The notes under the pieces were generated by a model. That model saw nothing but the letters and a program-made list of their open reading frames with translations. It had not been told where the DNA came from and searched no databases. A stretch of DNA of 64,000 nt. Source: Drosophila miranda (taxonomy: Eukaryota > Arthropoda > Insecta > Diptera > Drosophilidae). The position numbers and the translations under genes were made by a program. The DNA lies in assembly GCF_003369915.1 (NCBI RefSeq), contig NC_046676.1, positions 15,606,001-15,670,000 on the forward strand, written 5' to 3'. Below are positions 1 to 12,059 of the stretch, piece after piece (within the stretch, counting starts at the first letter, position 1; each line of letters begins with the position of its first letter).

Positions 1-1089
1 TATTGAAAGTGTTTCCTCTTGGGTGTGTGGAGAGGGACCGGACTCCCTATATAGAGTGTATAAAGAAGTAACAGAACTACAAATCGATCTAGATTCTATA
101 TATGTAGATCTTCCTTGGCAAGCACATACTGCCTTTCCTTTGTGACTCCGACCTTGTGGCTGATTAGTCCCTAGTCCGTTATGAGTAATGTGATTGCAAA
201 TCGCACCTTTTTAGCCACACATCGCGACTAAGTGGGCTCCTATTTGTGTATTTCCCCAGGCCTGCTAGTCATAAACTTTGTTATCTCCCGGGGCAAGGCA
301 TTTACAAGGTATGAAAAATACAGAAACCGGCAGAAACAGCAAAAAAAAAAAAAAAGAAAAACAACAGAGACCAAACAAATTTTGTCCCTCATATCAGAAT
401 TGATAACACTGATAGCCATACCCAGTGTTCGTGTGTGTGTGTGTGTGTTAGATTCTAGGTCAATGCAAGGCATGGGGCAATATGTAGAATCTATCACTAT
501 TATAACCTTGTAGACAGGCAGAATTATTGAACCCGGGCAGACAACACACTCGGGACGCTTTAATTGAATTATGCATTGAATGAATGATGGGCACAAGCAG
601 AATCCCTGACAGCCGAACAAGTGGTCTCAATTGATGGACTAGTCCCCCGGAAAAGCTTAATTAACATTACTTGGAAAAGGGAGAGAGAGAAAGAGAGAGA
701 GAGAGGGAGAGTACCCTCCTATCTATCTATGGCACACACTCCCCCACTCCATAGCTCATTCTGTAGCTGTATCTGTGTCTGTATCTGTATCTCTCTCTCT
801 CGCTGTCTGTATTCTCCACTTGGTGCGTAGCACAGAGAGATAAGGAGCTCAGTCGTGGAACGGGTGCTCGACAGACAACAGCAACACATGTGGCTGGGAC
901 GGAATCCGTTTATAAGTAAAAATCGCTGAATAAAATCACATTAAATTGATAAGCGACCACCGCAGCGAGTGGTAATAAAAGACCACCCAATGGGCAAACT
1001 AGCTTTCCGTAAGCATGCCCAGCCGTCCCAATTTGCCATATACATATATATATAGTTCTCACAAACAATCTTTTCCTTTGTTGTTTCAG
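1..1089 (+). other. aPKC: Intron of aPKC (window starts inside the gene)
   Basis: Non-coding sequence upstream of the first visible aPKC exon. It ends in a pyrimidine-rich acceptor (TTGTTTCAG, 1081-1089). It contains a GT run at 431-448, a GA-rich run at 681-711 and CTGTATCT-type simple sequence around 760-800. No open frame here looks coding. The PB1 domain of aPKC is expected in exons further upstream, outside the window. Confidence 0.8.
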
Positions 1090-3874
1090 TATTTCCCAAT
1101 GTTCCTCAAGCGCCGGGATTGTCCTGCGATGGCGAAGATCGTGAGTATATCCGGATTACATGGATCAGAATTATTTTCAATCATTATCTCCTTTCACAGG
1201 CAGCATCTATCGACGTGGTGCTCGACGGTGGCGTAAACTGTATCGCGTCAACGGACACATTTTCCAGGCCAAGCGTTTCAATCGGGTGAGTATCCCCCAT
1301 CCCACCCAAATCCCAAATTCTAATCGGTTTTCCCTTCCCTTCTTGATTGCAGCGTGCTTTCTGTGCCTATTGCCAGGATCGTATCTGGGGCCTGGGACGA
1401 CAGGGTTTCAAGTGCATACAATGCAAGCTGCTGGTGCACAAAAAGTGCCACAAGCTGGTGCAGAAGCACTGCACCGACCAGCCAGAGCCATTGGTCAAGG
1501 AGCGGGCCGAGGAGTCGAGCGACCCGATGCCGGTGCCATTGCCCCCGCTGCCGTACGAGGCCATGGGCGGCAGCTCGGACGCCTGCGAGACGCACGATCA
1601 TGCGCACATCGTGGCCCCGCCACCGCCCGATGATCCCCTGGAGCCGGGCACCCAGCGCCAGTACTCGCTGAACGACTTCGAGCTGATACGCGTCATCGGC
1701 CGTGGAAGCTACGCCAAGGTGCTAATGGTGGAGCTGCGGCGCACGCGTCGCATCTACGCCATGAAGGTGATCAAGAAGGCCCTGGTGACCGACGACGAGG
1801 ACATCGACTGGGTGCAGACGGAGAAGCATGTGTTCGAGACGGCGTCAAACCACCCGTTCTTGGTGGGACTGCATTCGTGCTTCCAGACGCCGTCGCGTCT
1901 CTTCTTTGTCATTGAGTTCGTGCGGGGCGGCGACCTGATGTACCACATGCAGCGCCAGAGGCGGCTGCCCGAGGAGCACGCCCGCTTCTATGCGGCGGAG
2001 ATAAGTCTGGCCCTGAACTTCCTCCACGAAAAGGGAATCATCTATCGCGATCTGAAGCTGGACAACGTGCTGCTCGACCACGAGGGGCACATCAAACTTA
2101 CCGACTACGGCATGTGCAAGGAAGGCATTCGCTCGGGCGACACAACCTCCACGTTCTGCGGCACACCCAACTACATTGCCCCAGAGATCCTGCGAGGCGA
2201 GGACTACGGCTTCTCCGTCGACTGGTGGGCATTGGGCGTCTTGCTCTATGAGATGCTGGCCGGACGCAGTCCGTTCGACTTGGCCGGTGCCTCTGAGAAT
2301 CCCGATCAGGTGAGTTTTTCCCCAACTCAAACTTAAACTAAAACTGCAACTAAGCATGTGATATGTGTTTGCCCAGAACACGGAGGATTATCTGTTCCAA
2401 GTGATTCTGGAGAAGACCATTCGTATACCGCGGTCCTTGAGCGTTCGGGCCGCCTCTGTCCTGAAAGGTTTCCTCAACAAGAATCCCGCTGATCGTTTGG
2501 GCTGCCATCGGGAGTCCGCCTTCATGGATATCGTCAGCCATCCGTTCTTCAAGAATATGGACTGGGAATTGGTAAGTGCAACGAGATTCAACCTTTCTTC
2601 TTCCTGCTGTGTCTGTGTATGGGCTTATAGAATTGTTTGTGATGATGATAATGTCCCGAGGGAATGGTTTGAATCGGATTTATAGGGTATGCTTTACAGC
2701 AGGCGAGAGGCTAGAGGCGTGAGATAGCGCAATCTCCCACCTCAGGAACGAACCCCAACTGTAATAGCCTTCCCGATTGACCCTGGGCAATAGGTCTAGG
2801 CCAAGTAAAACGTAACCCAATCGAACCTATGACTCCACCTCCACCTGGCATTGAATCTAGTCGGAGATAAGCTCGCTGATAGCCAACTAACGCAACTGCA
2901 ACGCAATCATTATAGAGTATTATTCTTGTTTTGTTTTACCTTCGGTTCGCTGATGATATCTGTATATAAAAGCATTTCTTTTTGATTATTACGCACGCAT
3001 AAAATGACGTGTACGAAGATTGCACAGAAGGAGGTGCAACCGCCTTACATACCGAACCTGGATCCTGGCGATCCCTATGTGACAACAAATTTCGATGCTC
3101 AATTTACGCGAGAACCGCCCGAACTAACGCCCGACGATCCGTAAGTTAAACCGAGAATCCCCCAACGACAAGATGGATAGCGTTTTTTGTTGTTGTTAGT
3201 TTTTGTTTGTCCTTTGCATGAGATACTGCCACCGAAAGATCATTTTTAGCCTCCAAACTAAAACTAACCCAGCAGGTAATTGTGCGTATCAATCAGCCAC
3301 ATTTCGACCATGCCCTGTCTACTATTACTCCTATTAACCGAACAGACCTCGTTTTCACAGACAGTATGTTATACAATCTTATCATCGTCATGATCATGCT
3401 CAAACGACACGGACATGAATGAGAAAAACTCGGTTTTATGTTTGCCAATTGGCTGGCAGTTTTCCTTATGGTTTACCAACAAAAATTCATTATGATTTTC
3501 TACTATCCTCATGCGACGATCCATCCTCCATCACGCAGCTTGAGCGCAAACAGGTCACGCCACCATTCAAGCCACGCTTAGACTCAGATCGCGACTTGGC
3601 CAACTTCCCGCCCGAGTTCACTGGCGAGGCCGTGCAGCTGACCCCGGATGATGAGTAAGTTGAGAGATCCATCTATCTATCTTCCCCGTACCCTTCCCCG
3701 TCCCCTTTGGTTACTTCGTTAGCTTGTTGCACCTTGCTTTTCGATGATTATATCTAATATGTTCCCCCTTCAACCCCATTCCTCAGTCATGTCATTGACA
3801 ACATTGATCAGTCGGAGTTCGAGGGCTTTGAGTATGTGAATCCGTTGCTGATGTCCCTGGAGGATTGCGTCTGA
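1090..3874 (+). CDS. aPKC: Atypical protein kinase C, 3' part (C1 and kinase domains), six exons
   Basis: Serine/threonine kinase of the Par-6/Par-3 apical polarity complex. Coding exons are 1090-1140, 1200-1285, 1353-2309, 2377-2571, 3539-3654 and 3787-3874; all junctions are GT-AG and in phase, giving the last 496 residues. I expect roughly 110 more N-terminal residues (PB1) upstream. Visible in order: pseudosubstrate with [10 protein letters not shown], where Ala takes the phospho-acceptor place; a C1 zinc finger with CAYC, CIQC, HKKCH and a final KHC; kinase P-loop [12 protein letters not shown]-type lysine in AMKVIKK, catalytic [11 protein letters not shown] in place of DFG (an aPKC trait), activation loop [14 protein letters not shown] with the PDK1-type Thr; AGC C-tail with PPFKP, turn motif LTPDD, and the acidic phosphomimetic hydrophobic-motif region FEGFEYVNP. 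The end is LEDCV followed by TGA. Identification is very secure. Confidence 0.96.
3019..3140 (+). CDS. aPKC: Alternative aPKC C-tail exon, apparently mutually exclusive with 3539-3654
   Basis: This 122-nt segment lies in the intron after the kinase exon ending at 2571. Taken from acceptor GAAG (3015-3018) to donor GTAAGT (3141), it has the same phases as the 116-nt exon 3539-3654: phase 0 in, two bases carried out. Its translation aligns residue for residue at both ends: [12 protein letters not shown] against [12 protein letters not shown], and [12 protein letters not shown] against [12 protein letters not shown]. The middle differs and is two residues longer. It keeps the PPxxP element and the turn-motif TPDD, so it would give a complete kinase with a different C-tail. 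The acceptor is weakly pyrimidine-rich, which could mean regulated use. Including both exons in one mRNA would shift the frame, hence mutually exclusive. I infer expression; the sequence only shows coding potential and homology. Confidence 0.8.
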
Positions 3875-4240
3875 CACCACGAAACGTGTGACTTACATCC
3901 GTATAATGTAAGGGTGAGTATTTGTAGGTAAACTTTTTATTGAATTTGCATAATAATTTTACTCCATGTTGCTCTACAGCTATATGGCGAGGACTCCAGT
4001 GATTACGATTCTGTGGCAGACGATTTGAGTCTCTTGCATTTGAACAGCGCAGGAGCGACTGTGGCGGTGACTGGGGGTGGCTCGGTCAATGCCAATAACA
4101 ATCTAAGCCAGCAGCAACATTATCGCCAGCAACAGCAACAGAAACAACAGCAATATCATCCTCATTCAGTATACTCACAGCAACAACAGCAGCAGCAGCA
4201 GCAGCAGCAACAACAGATCTTGCAACTTCAACAGCAGCAG

Positions 4241-4272
<32 letters not shown>

Positions 4273-4378
4273 GCAACATCATCATCATAATGGTAATAAT
4301 ATCAATCATAATAATCAAATGCAAGCAAATAATAACAAAAGTCTACTGCAGCACATGTTTTGCCTTCCATTGAACTAA
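3875..4378 (+). CDS. aPKC: In-frame C-terminal extension of aPKC (readthrough or exon skipping), polyQ-rich
   Basis: After the TGA at 3872-3874 the frame stays open for 13 codons to a donor GTGAGT at 3914. The intron 3914-3979 ends in CTCTACAG, and exon 3980 continues in the same frame for 132 codons to TAA at 4376-4378. The extension starts LYGEDSSDYDSVADD, is acidic and non-repetitive for about 45 residues, then becomes glutamine-rich (CAG/CAA runs, about 4110-4275) with His/Asn stretches. It has no in-frame ATG near its start, so it is not an independent ORF. Two routes reach it in frame: readthrough of TGA-C, the leakiest UGA context, adding 145 residues; or splicing the phase-0 exon end at 2571 directly to 3980, which would remove the AGC C-tail. 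It could also be plain 3' UTR with a spliced intron. Confidence 0.5.
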
Positions 4379-6193
4379 TTAAAATAACGAATTAGATAAA
4401 GCAACAAGCAACAACAATGAGCAACACAGCAACAACAACTAGCAGAGCAACTAAAAAGAAAAAGCAAAAGCAAAACAAAAAAAAAACCAAAACAAATTTA
4501 AACTTAATAGAAACTAAACGAAAATGGCACAACTAACAAAATTATATAATCTTCTTAACAGCAGATACAATTTTTCGTAAAAATCTATATTACATATATG
4601 AGACAAAGAAGAAGCAAAGCAAAAAGTCACAAGTTGCGAGTATTACACAAAACAAACGATTACTTTACTACTTAAGCACTTCGGCAGCCCCGACTCCATG
4701 CAACAAAAAAACACTTTCATAACTCAATGCAAGACTTTTCAGCCAGAAACCCTGCGGAGGAGACTCCCAGGCGTATCCCAAGAAACCATTTTTAAGCTAC
4801 ATCAAATATATACATACATATATGGTATAATTTTTAAACGTTTAACAGCAACAAAAGACATTTCAATGTTAATTTTACTAGGAAGTGTGCGCAGAGAGGG
4901 AATGCACACTTCAAATGAATCAATCTATGTATTACGTATAAGAATATAAAACTCTAATGTAAAATGTGTGTGTGTCTAGCGTTAGAGAGCATGGTTTTTA
5001 AAAGCGACAAACTCGTAAATATGTACCAGTTTTGTGAACAGAAATAGTTAACCGAAAGCAAAAAGAACATTTTGAGTCCGCACAGAGAAGAGTCTCCCCC
5101 GATGCCCCGTCGGGGGGCACTATTCTCGTACCACACGAACAAAAAAATATATTTATTTATTGTATTCCTTGTATTATTTATTTTTATAACAAGCAAAACA
5201 AAATCCGTCTACTGGCAATATTTCTTTGTTAGGTATTAAAAAAAATTCTTTTATGTTTTTTTTCAATGCATTCCACTGTACTTACAACAACAACAGTATA
5301 TATATATATATATATACTATATATATGTATTTGTTAATTTTTTGAGCCTATTAAGAGGTACAATTTTTTTCGTGGCGATACAATTTGCCGCAAAAATAAT
5401 CAAAATGCTGATATTTTTTGTTCAATCTGTTGCGTCAATCATTGCGTACGTTTTTTAAACTTAAGCCTAAATATATACATTAGTAGATATTAAATAAAAA
5501 TTGTATATTATGTTTTGATAAATCACATAAATATTGAGAACTTTATTCAAATTAATACGTATCCAAAACCAAAATATCATTGTGTTGCAAGAGTAAAGAT
5601 TGGGTTTTGAATTGCAAGAAATTAAATAAATTTCAATGTTACTTGTTAATGTATGGAAAACAAAAGATACTACACTTATATTGTTATATTTCCAGATACA
5701 ACGCAATCAAAAGCAAATAATATTGATCAAACCAAGTTTTTGATTCAGCAATTATCCATAATAGCAAGCAATCCACTCGAATGCAACAAATCGACAAACA
5801 CTAAACCACTTACGAATTGCACTTTAATGTTAAAACGAAGCCTATTAAAAGGAGAGCAGAGCCCTTCCTTCCTCTAAATTCCCTGTTGTGTTTGATATCC
5901 AAGATCTACGAGTACGTTGACCTAGGTTTAAATGTTTTCAACTGAGCGTATACTATATGTATGTAATTGTATCTTCTTCAACTGATGTTTCCGACTGTTT
6001 TGTTTCTTATTTACGTACATACTTGATGCACTTTTGGCATACCGTATTGATGCTACCAAAATGTCAAAACGAAATTGAGAACGTAAGCATTATTTGCGTA
6101 ACAATTATCCATATAAACAAAAACGAATAAAGTATTGTATAAGAAAGAGAAATTGTCTTGATTCTTAAGCATTTAACCTGTTTAATTGTTCAG
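4379..6193 (+). other. aPKC: aPKC 3' untranslated region and downstream spacer
   Basis: AT-rich sequence with A-rich and ATATAT tracts and no credible coding frame. Several poly(A) signals are present, including AATAAA at 6127-6132 followed by an AAGAAAGAG stretch. The true 3' end cannot be fixed from sequence. The interspersed repeat at 6194 begins shortly after this last signal. Confidence 0.5.
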
Positions 6194-7390
6194 TTGTTAT
6201 ACCCTTATTCTTAATCAGAACGAGGTGGAACGTTGTGAGTTGCTGCGGACACCGCAACTCTACAGTTATACCCGATACTAAGTCAGTATGGCTCTCCTCC
6301 GGCAGACGCCGCTAATCTTAAACGACACGACAAAGAGTGCGTGCGAGAGAGACAGAAAATCAGTCTGAGCGTGACGTCGGGCGATGCGTAGCCACTGAAA
6401 ATTGATTTCTTGCTTTTGGCTACAAAAATGATCCGATCTGATCCAGATTCAGCAATCTGATAGATATGGTCATTATCTATGATTCTGCGTTTTTAGTTTT
6501 CTCGAATGTGCAATATTGTGAATGCAACAGATTTTCGTCCTTTGTGGGGGCGGAAGGGGGTGGGGCGAAATTCTGAGATATACGTTTTATAGTGAGATCT
6601 AACAGAAGTGCGGATACCAAATTTGGTTACTCTAGCCTTAATAGTCTCTGAGATTTGTGGATGCCCCAGATTTTCGTCCTTTGCGGGGGCGGAAGGGGGT
6701 GTGGCGAAATTTGGACATGAAACGGTCAAGGTCCGATATCACAGGGGTGTGGATACCAAATTTGGTTGCTCTAGCTCTTATGGGTTCTGAGATCCTTGAA
6801 CTCATATTTTGCAATTGGCAAAACCGACCATGAAACCTGTGTGTTAGAGAGAGACAGAGCGAGAAAGAATGAAATTGTTTTCTTGATTCTGGCTATAATA
6901 GTTATACGATCTGGTTGAGATCTTACATTCTAAAACATATAGTCATCCTCTACGATTCTGCGTTTTTGGTTTTATCGTATCTTTAAAAATGTGGATGCCA
7001 CAGATTTTCGTCCTTTGTGGGGGCGGAAGTGGGCGGGGCGAAGTTTTGAAATATTTGTGTAGCAGTGACATATCACAGAAGTCTGGATACAAAACATCGT
7101 TGCTCTAGCTCTTATAGTCTTGGCTTGGTCCCATCGCCGTTGCCAGCGTGCTATAGTGCCCTCGCGGCGTTCGCTACTGACTGCCATGCCGCTCTGCCGC
7201 TCGTCCGCCAGGAGGTCCAGCGGGACCATGCCTGCCACCACAAGTGCGGCGTCCTCTGACACCGTCCGGAAGCAGCATGCAACCCTGAGGGCGCAGCGTC
7301 TGTATGCGCCTCTGCTGTCCCTGCTGTATGACGGCACCCTCATTGCTGGTGCCCACACAACTCATTTTGAGTATCGGGTATAAAAAGCTG
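6194..7390 (-). mobile_element. DINE-1/mini-me-like non-autonomous repeat relic, internally duplicated
   Basis: The right end reads GAGTATCGGGTATAAAAAGC (7371-7390), the reverse complement of the TATACCCGATA start seen in the repeat at 59964. A block containing CAGATTTTCGTCCTTTG recurs near 6529, 6668 and 7001, and GATTCTGCGTTTTT occurs near 6481 and 6954, so the interior is a degenerate multi-copy array. The same block is present in opposite orientation near 60180-60300. Further TATACCC motifs sit near 6200 and 6267. The central part, where mini-me elements carry a GTCY run, is replaced by LINE sequence (separate entry). The family name is from remembered structure, not from a library search. 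Confidence 0.65.
7112..7365 (-). mobile_element. LINE (non-LTR retrotransposon) reverse transcriptase C-terminal fragment
   Basis: Read on the minus strand, 7358 down to about 7112 gives a translation containing RCALRVACCFRTVSEDAALV, then VPLDLLADER and WQRRWDQ. This pattern (Arg/Cys-rich start, AY/CFRTVS, Ala-rich helix, PLDLLADER, WQxRW) is the region just C-terminal to the reverse transcriptase core in R1/LOA/I-type LINEs. Only about 80 residues survive, with no catalytic YADD, so the fragment is dead. It sits inside the DINE-like repeat, flanked on both sides by repeat sequence, so it inserted there or was captured by the element. Confidence 0.65.
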
Positions 7391-7536
7391 ATTAAGAGTG
7401 GCTCCCACCCTTTCGTTTCACAACAAATCTGTTTTAATTTTTCAGTATTTATTTATTAACAATTGACAGTGGGAAAAAATCAACAAATGCAAAACATTAT
7501 CGTATTGTATCGTATCGTATCTCATCGATTCATGGA

Positions 7537-8540
7537 TCAATTATTCTGCAGTATGGAGACGGGCTCTTGCATAATCTCCTGAATCTTTGCCTCTGGCACG
7601 GGCACTCCGTTGGCCAGCAGAGTGTGAACAATGCCATCATGTTTATTGCCACTTGAGCGTGCCTGCAGCACGAATTCCGTGTCCTGCAGCATGAACTTGG
7701 TGTCCGTGCCGCCGTGAACGAAAACAGACTGTGAAATGGGGGAATGCTTAGGGGAACCTCTCATCTCTTGCCACACCTGTCACCTACCTCCTCCTCGCGC
7801 AGGTCATCGTTCACGTACAGACTCAGCGTGTCCAGCTTGAGCATTATTCGATACTCCTGGGCGGGTGTTTCGGAGGTGCTCGAAGAGTGGCAAGTGCTGA
7901 GCCAGAGCCGGTACTGACGTGTGACGTCCTCTGTGTACTGGTCATGCGACTTGCCGTCGATGTACAGGGAGTACTCGTACTTGAAGCCTGGTGCTGGATC
8001 AACGCGTATAATGCAGCGCGACTGATCGATGTGAAAGGTGTCCTCACCGACCAGCTTGAACATCCAGTCGCGTCGCAGGACCTCCTGCAATGAGTTATGA
8101 CAGTGCTCAGTGGGGGATAAAATGTAATCCACTTAAAAACAAAAACAAAACAAGTTTAATTCCATTTTCCGGGCTACGAATGCGAGCACAACAGTAATTA
8201 CATAGCCGTACACTATGCAAATACTTCACCCCACTCCCGTTTCCAGTTGGGGGTGGAAAGACGAAAACTTACCCGACCATTGACCCAAATCATGCGCCGC
8301 CCACTAGTTGTGCCATGTTCCAGCTCGATGCGGTACATCTAGGTAGCAAAAAAAGCACTATAGTATATATGTTTTACAGTTTTAAGTTGAGGTGTTGGAT
8401 ACCTTGCCATTGATGGGGACACACCATTGGGCCACTATATTCTGTTTGTTGTAGCGCTGGTCCTCGGGCACATGATCCTGCGTCATAATGGGCTGCGTGG
8501 CCAGATTCTCCAAGCGCAGTGTGGGCGACAGAAAAGACAT
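7537..8540 (-). CDS. Faim: Fas apoptotic inhibitory molecule (FAIM) homologue, four exons
   Basis: Cytosolic beta-sandwich protein; mammalian FAIM1 is linked to resistance to Fas-induced death and to protein-aggregate handling. Coding exons, in transcript order: 8540-8403, 8338-8273, 8084-7788, 7728-7537, all phase 0, for 230 residues. Family signature: YRIELEHGTTSGRRMIWVNG, then RRDWMFKLVGEDTFHID, FKYEYSLYIDGKS and a C-terminal KHDGIVHTLLANG. Start chosen at ATG 8540 (MSFLSPTL) because the frame upstream has only a TTG. The N-terminal 36 or so residues exceed typical vertebrate FAIM. A Ser/Thr-rich stretch (STCHSSSTSETPAQ) is inserted in a beta-hairpin loop. Minus-strand poly(A) signals (overlapping AATAAA) lie about 85 bases past the stop, near 7446-7455. 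Confidence 0.9.
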
Positions 8541-11500
8541 TGACTCGATCCAACTCTTTCCCACTCCCCCTACTCTAAACCGCCGAGGAAGTAAAATAAT
8601 CAATAGCGCCCATTAAAATTCAAGTAATTGCATTTAAAGTGCAACCAAAAAACTGCGGTTATACAACCGCCAGAAGCCTTGTCTTGTCAAAAGTTCAAAG
8701 AACTTTAAGGGATTGGGCTACGCAAAATCTAGATCTAGCTAGTTTCGTTTAACGGGTCAACAGCAATTGCTCCTTGCCTTCTTCTAGGGCCGACGAAGTA
8801 GACGCGATTTGGTTGGCTTTTGAATAAAGCCCGAAACTGCCACGAAACCGCAAGAACGAACCGCACGTTGGTAGCGCCAATGGCACACTAAACAACATAC
8901 AATATAAGCCAAAAGGAGGAACTGAGGAAAAACTAGTTGGCCGCCTGCCTTTTGGCTTTGGGCTCTTGGCTCTTGGCTTTTGGTCGAGTCGAATCGCGTC
9001 GCGGTCGCGTTTGTCGGCCTTTGCTGCTTCTGCTGCTGGAAAAGCAAAAGAAAAGTGCAGAGAGCTGAGAACTGAGTACAGTAGAGCCAGCAGACGGCGC
9101 CAAAACAGAGTTGATTTGTTGCCCCTAGCCCTGGGTGTGTGTATCCACTCCTCAATACCCCCCCACTTGCGTCGTTGTTCGCATAAAAATAAACTTTGCG
9201 CCAAGTATGCAATGGTTTTTGCATTGCAATTGCCATGCCCAGAGCCGTGCTTCTGGAGAAGCTCCAATTGAGCGGATATACCCCTATGTACGAGTATGTA
9301 CATATTTTATTCTAGATGACAATTATATGGCCCAGGGGGATACATTTCCACTCAGTCGTCCTCCTGCCCTATAGCCCAGGCCCCCAGGCCAGGGGGGCAA
9401 TCGTCGCAAATTTGTCGCATTTTGTTTTGTTCTCATGTTTATGGCGCAACATTTTCTGGCCATAAATACACGCCGGAAATGCTAATGACTGATAGGATGA
9501 GGTAGGCAGGGTCAGGGCACGCGAGGGTTCGGAGGGAGGGAGAACTGCCACATTCCGTGGCAACAGCAGCAGCAGACGATGTGAAAGATGAGTTGGTGCC
9601 TCTGGCTGGCATTTCAATCGACCAGATCCGATATTGATAAATGTATTTGGGCCAGATTGTATAGGGAACCGAAAAGAAACTGGCAGCACATCATATGTCA
9701 AATCGAGTTGCTCGAAATCTATTCTCTGAACCAAGGGTTCAGAGTGGGGTAACAAAAACATATGCCATCGCCCCGTCAGAGTCGCAACACGCGAAGGTCA
9801 CTGGCAAAGCGCCGTTTGGAGTCGCTCGCTGTTGTAGTTGGATGTTAACGCTATCCAATGGCGCTGGTGGAGGGGGCGGGGTGTATGTGGCAACAGCAAA
9901 AAGACACCAACCCACACAGATAACGAAACATTTGACAAGGACAAGGCCCGACACCCACCAGAGCACCACACTCTATCATCCCGGAGCTCAAAGTGTCCGT
10001 GTGTGTCTGTGCCTCCTTCTCTCTCTCCCTCTCTCTCTGTGTGTGTGTGTGTGTGTGTAATTATTATTATTAGTGATATATAAAAGAAATGTGTATGTGT
10101 GCACACAGTCATCCTTTTTTCTGGCCCCCGCCAACGGCTTCTTCGACTCGATGCACAGTGGGTGCCGACAGAGTTTTTTTGGAGTAAAAACTATGGATAT
10201 TAGTCGTCGATAGGGAGATGAAGACTTGCTACAAAATAGATTTTGAAAGCATCTTCCGACAAGGTTTGCTTATTGGATACTTTGGTGGTAATTGGTTTCC
10301 TTGAAAGATAAGTATCTTTATTATTAGTTTAGATAGTTGAAGTATTGGCCAAGCGAATAGTCTGCCAAAATTTCACTCATTTATCCTTTCGATCACACTG
10401 TACAATATTCGGTTGCGCTTTTTCGTTGCCTACTTTCCAGTTGAATTTACCACCGCGCTGTTTGCACAGTTTTTATGCAAATATATTCTCCAAAAGTGCC
10501 GCAACAGACAACATTCGTTGACGCTGATGATGTTGTTGTGGGCTGGGCACGTGGGGATTAGTGGTGTCCATACCCCATCCCGGAGTCCACTGCCGGATTG
10601 CGTGCCTCGCTGGGTGTCGGGCTGGCTGGCACACAACAAATGTCGCCGACAATTAATTTCCATAGATAATTGCCTGTCGATAACGACAGCGGCAGCCCGG
10701 GGACATTAATCATTAAGCCCGGCCGTTGAGTAGCTGGTTGTGTTCTTGGTCTTTTCCGGCTCTGTTGTCTGCCGGCGGCTCGATAAGATTTAATCAAAAC
10801 TATGGCGAAATGACAAAGTGAAAGTTGTATTTCAGTGATTTGTTGTAACGCTCTTAAATCAAATTGAATTGGCAAAATGTGTGCGCTGGCTTAAGTTAGC
10901 TAGATTTGTATGCATGTATGTGTGTGTGGTGTGGGGTGTGGAGGTGTGTGGTGTTCTATATACTAGATAAATTGAATGGATATAGGAGTGCAGTGCTCAA
11001 CATTGAATAACCAGCTACAATAGAACATAATACTGATCACAACGCCAATAGAATAGAACAAGAATTCGCTCACTCGCTACTTTCGTTTCGTTAACAATTT
11101 TCCACGGAAAAAAATGGTTGGTTCGATACATTTCTCTGAATTGGACAATAAATATGGAGTATGCGTATGTGTAAATATATATATATATATATCGAATTTA
11201 TATTGCTGCACCATAACAACTAACATAAACAGCAACTATCCTTTGTTCGTAATCAATCGAGTAATTCGTCTATACATATACTTAATTTTGGGGCACAAAT
11301 TTGAACAACGCTGGGCGTAGAGTAGGCGCTAGTTGTAGGTATTTTTTGTCTGATTATCGTGTCTATATACTTGTTAATGTGCGTATATATACTTATAATC
11401 GACGCTAATTGCACTATTTCAATAAATACGAGTATTTAGTGCCGTCCGTGCCTCCCAGCTTGAGATACAAATGCGTTATACATTTTAGCTAGTTATTTCC

Positions 11501-12059
11501 GCTATGGGATCGAAGAAGTTCTAAATGTCTATAATTCATAATTGACACAACTAAATATTGCCTTTGCTGATCGCTTACATAACTATTTACAAAAAATACT
11601 GAGTAGCTAAAATTAGTTTTGGATAAATCAAAGCAAATACAGTCATTTAAAGTAACAAATTCATAGAACCACATTCGGAATCAAGCTTAAGTGTAAAATG
11701 AAAATGATGAGTATACACGTTACAGACTATAAATACAAATATCATCCATATCATGAGGTTCTTCATCTATTTGTCGAGTAGTTACTTCATCTAGGTATGT
11801 GGAAAATGGCAGTTTGGATGCACCTATCTATCAAATATGAAAAGCTTAGGCTCTGTTATCTGGCAATAGTTTCCTATGACTGATCTGTGGATAGCCAGGG
11901 CGGAAGAGGGCGCGATTTATCAACTAACATTATGGTAGATCCAAGCGGTTTGATCCTATATCGGCTATTTAGCTCATTTGAAAAATGCTGTAGAAAAATG
12001 CACAAAAAGTCTTCGGTCTCGTGATGGGAATCGGTTTGGGCTTAGAAACAAATGGTCCA
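8541..12059. other. Intergenic region between Faim and Lap1
   Basis: About 3.5 kb with no frame showing coding composition; the open frames here are short, overlap on both strands and run through simple sequence. It should hold the Faim 5' UTR and promoter on the right of 8540, and the Lap1 3' UTR on the left of 12060. A small perfect hairpin, GCGGTT-ATAC-AACCGC, sits near 8653. AT-rich sequence at 11100-11450 has several TATATA tracts. Confidence 0.6.
10018..10058. repeat. Compound microsatellite (CT)n(GT)n
   Basis: CT-rich run passing directly into a GT run (GTGTGTGTGTGTGTGT), ending near 10058. Simple sequence, likely polymorphic. Confidence 0.9.

Noticed and set aside
8541-8603. N-terminal extension of Faim beginning at 8603
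   Set aside because: The apparent start is a TTG codon; the first in-frame ATG is at 8540.
8749-9303. Overlapping open frames of 100-184 codons on both strands
   Set aside because: Frames overlap on both strands through low-complexity TTGGCTCTTGGC-type sequence; no splice-consistent gene or domain.
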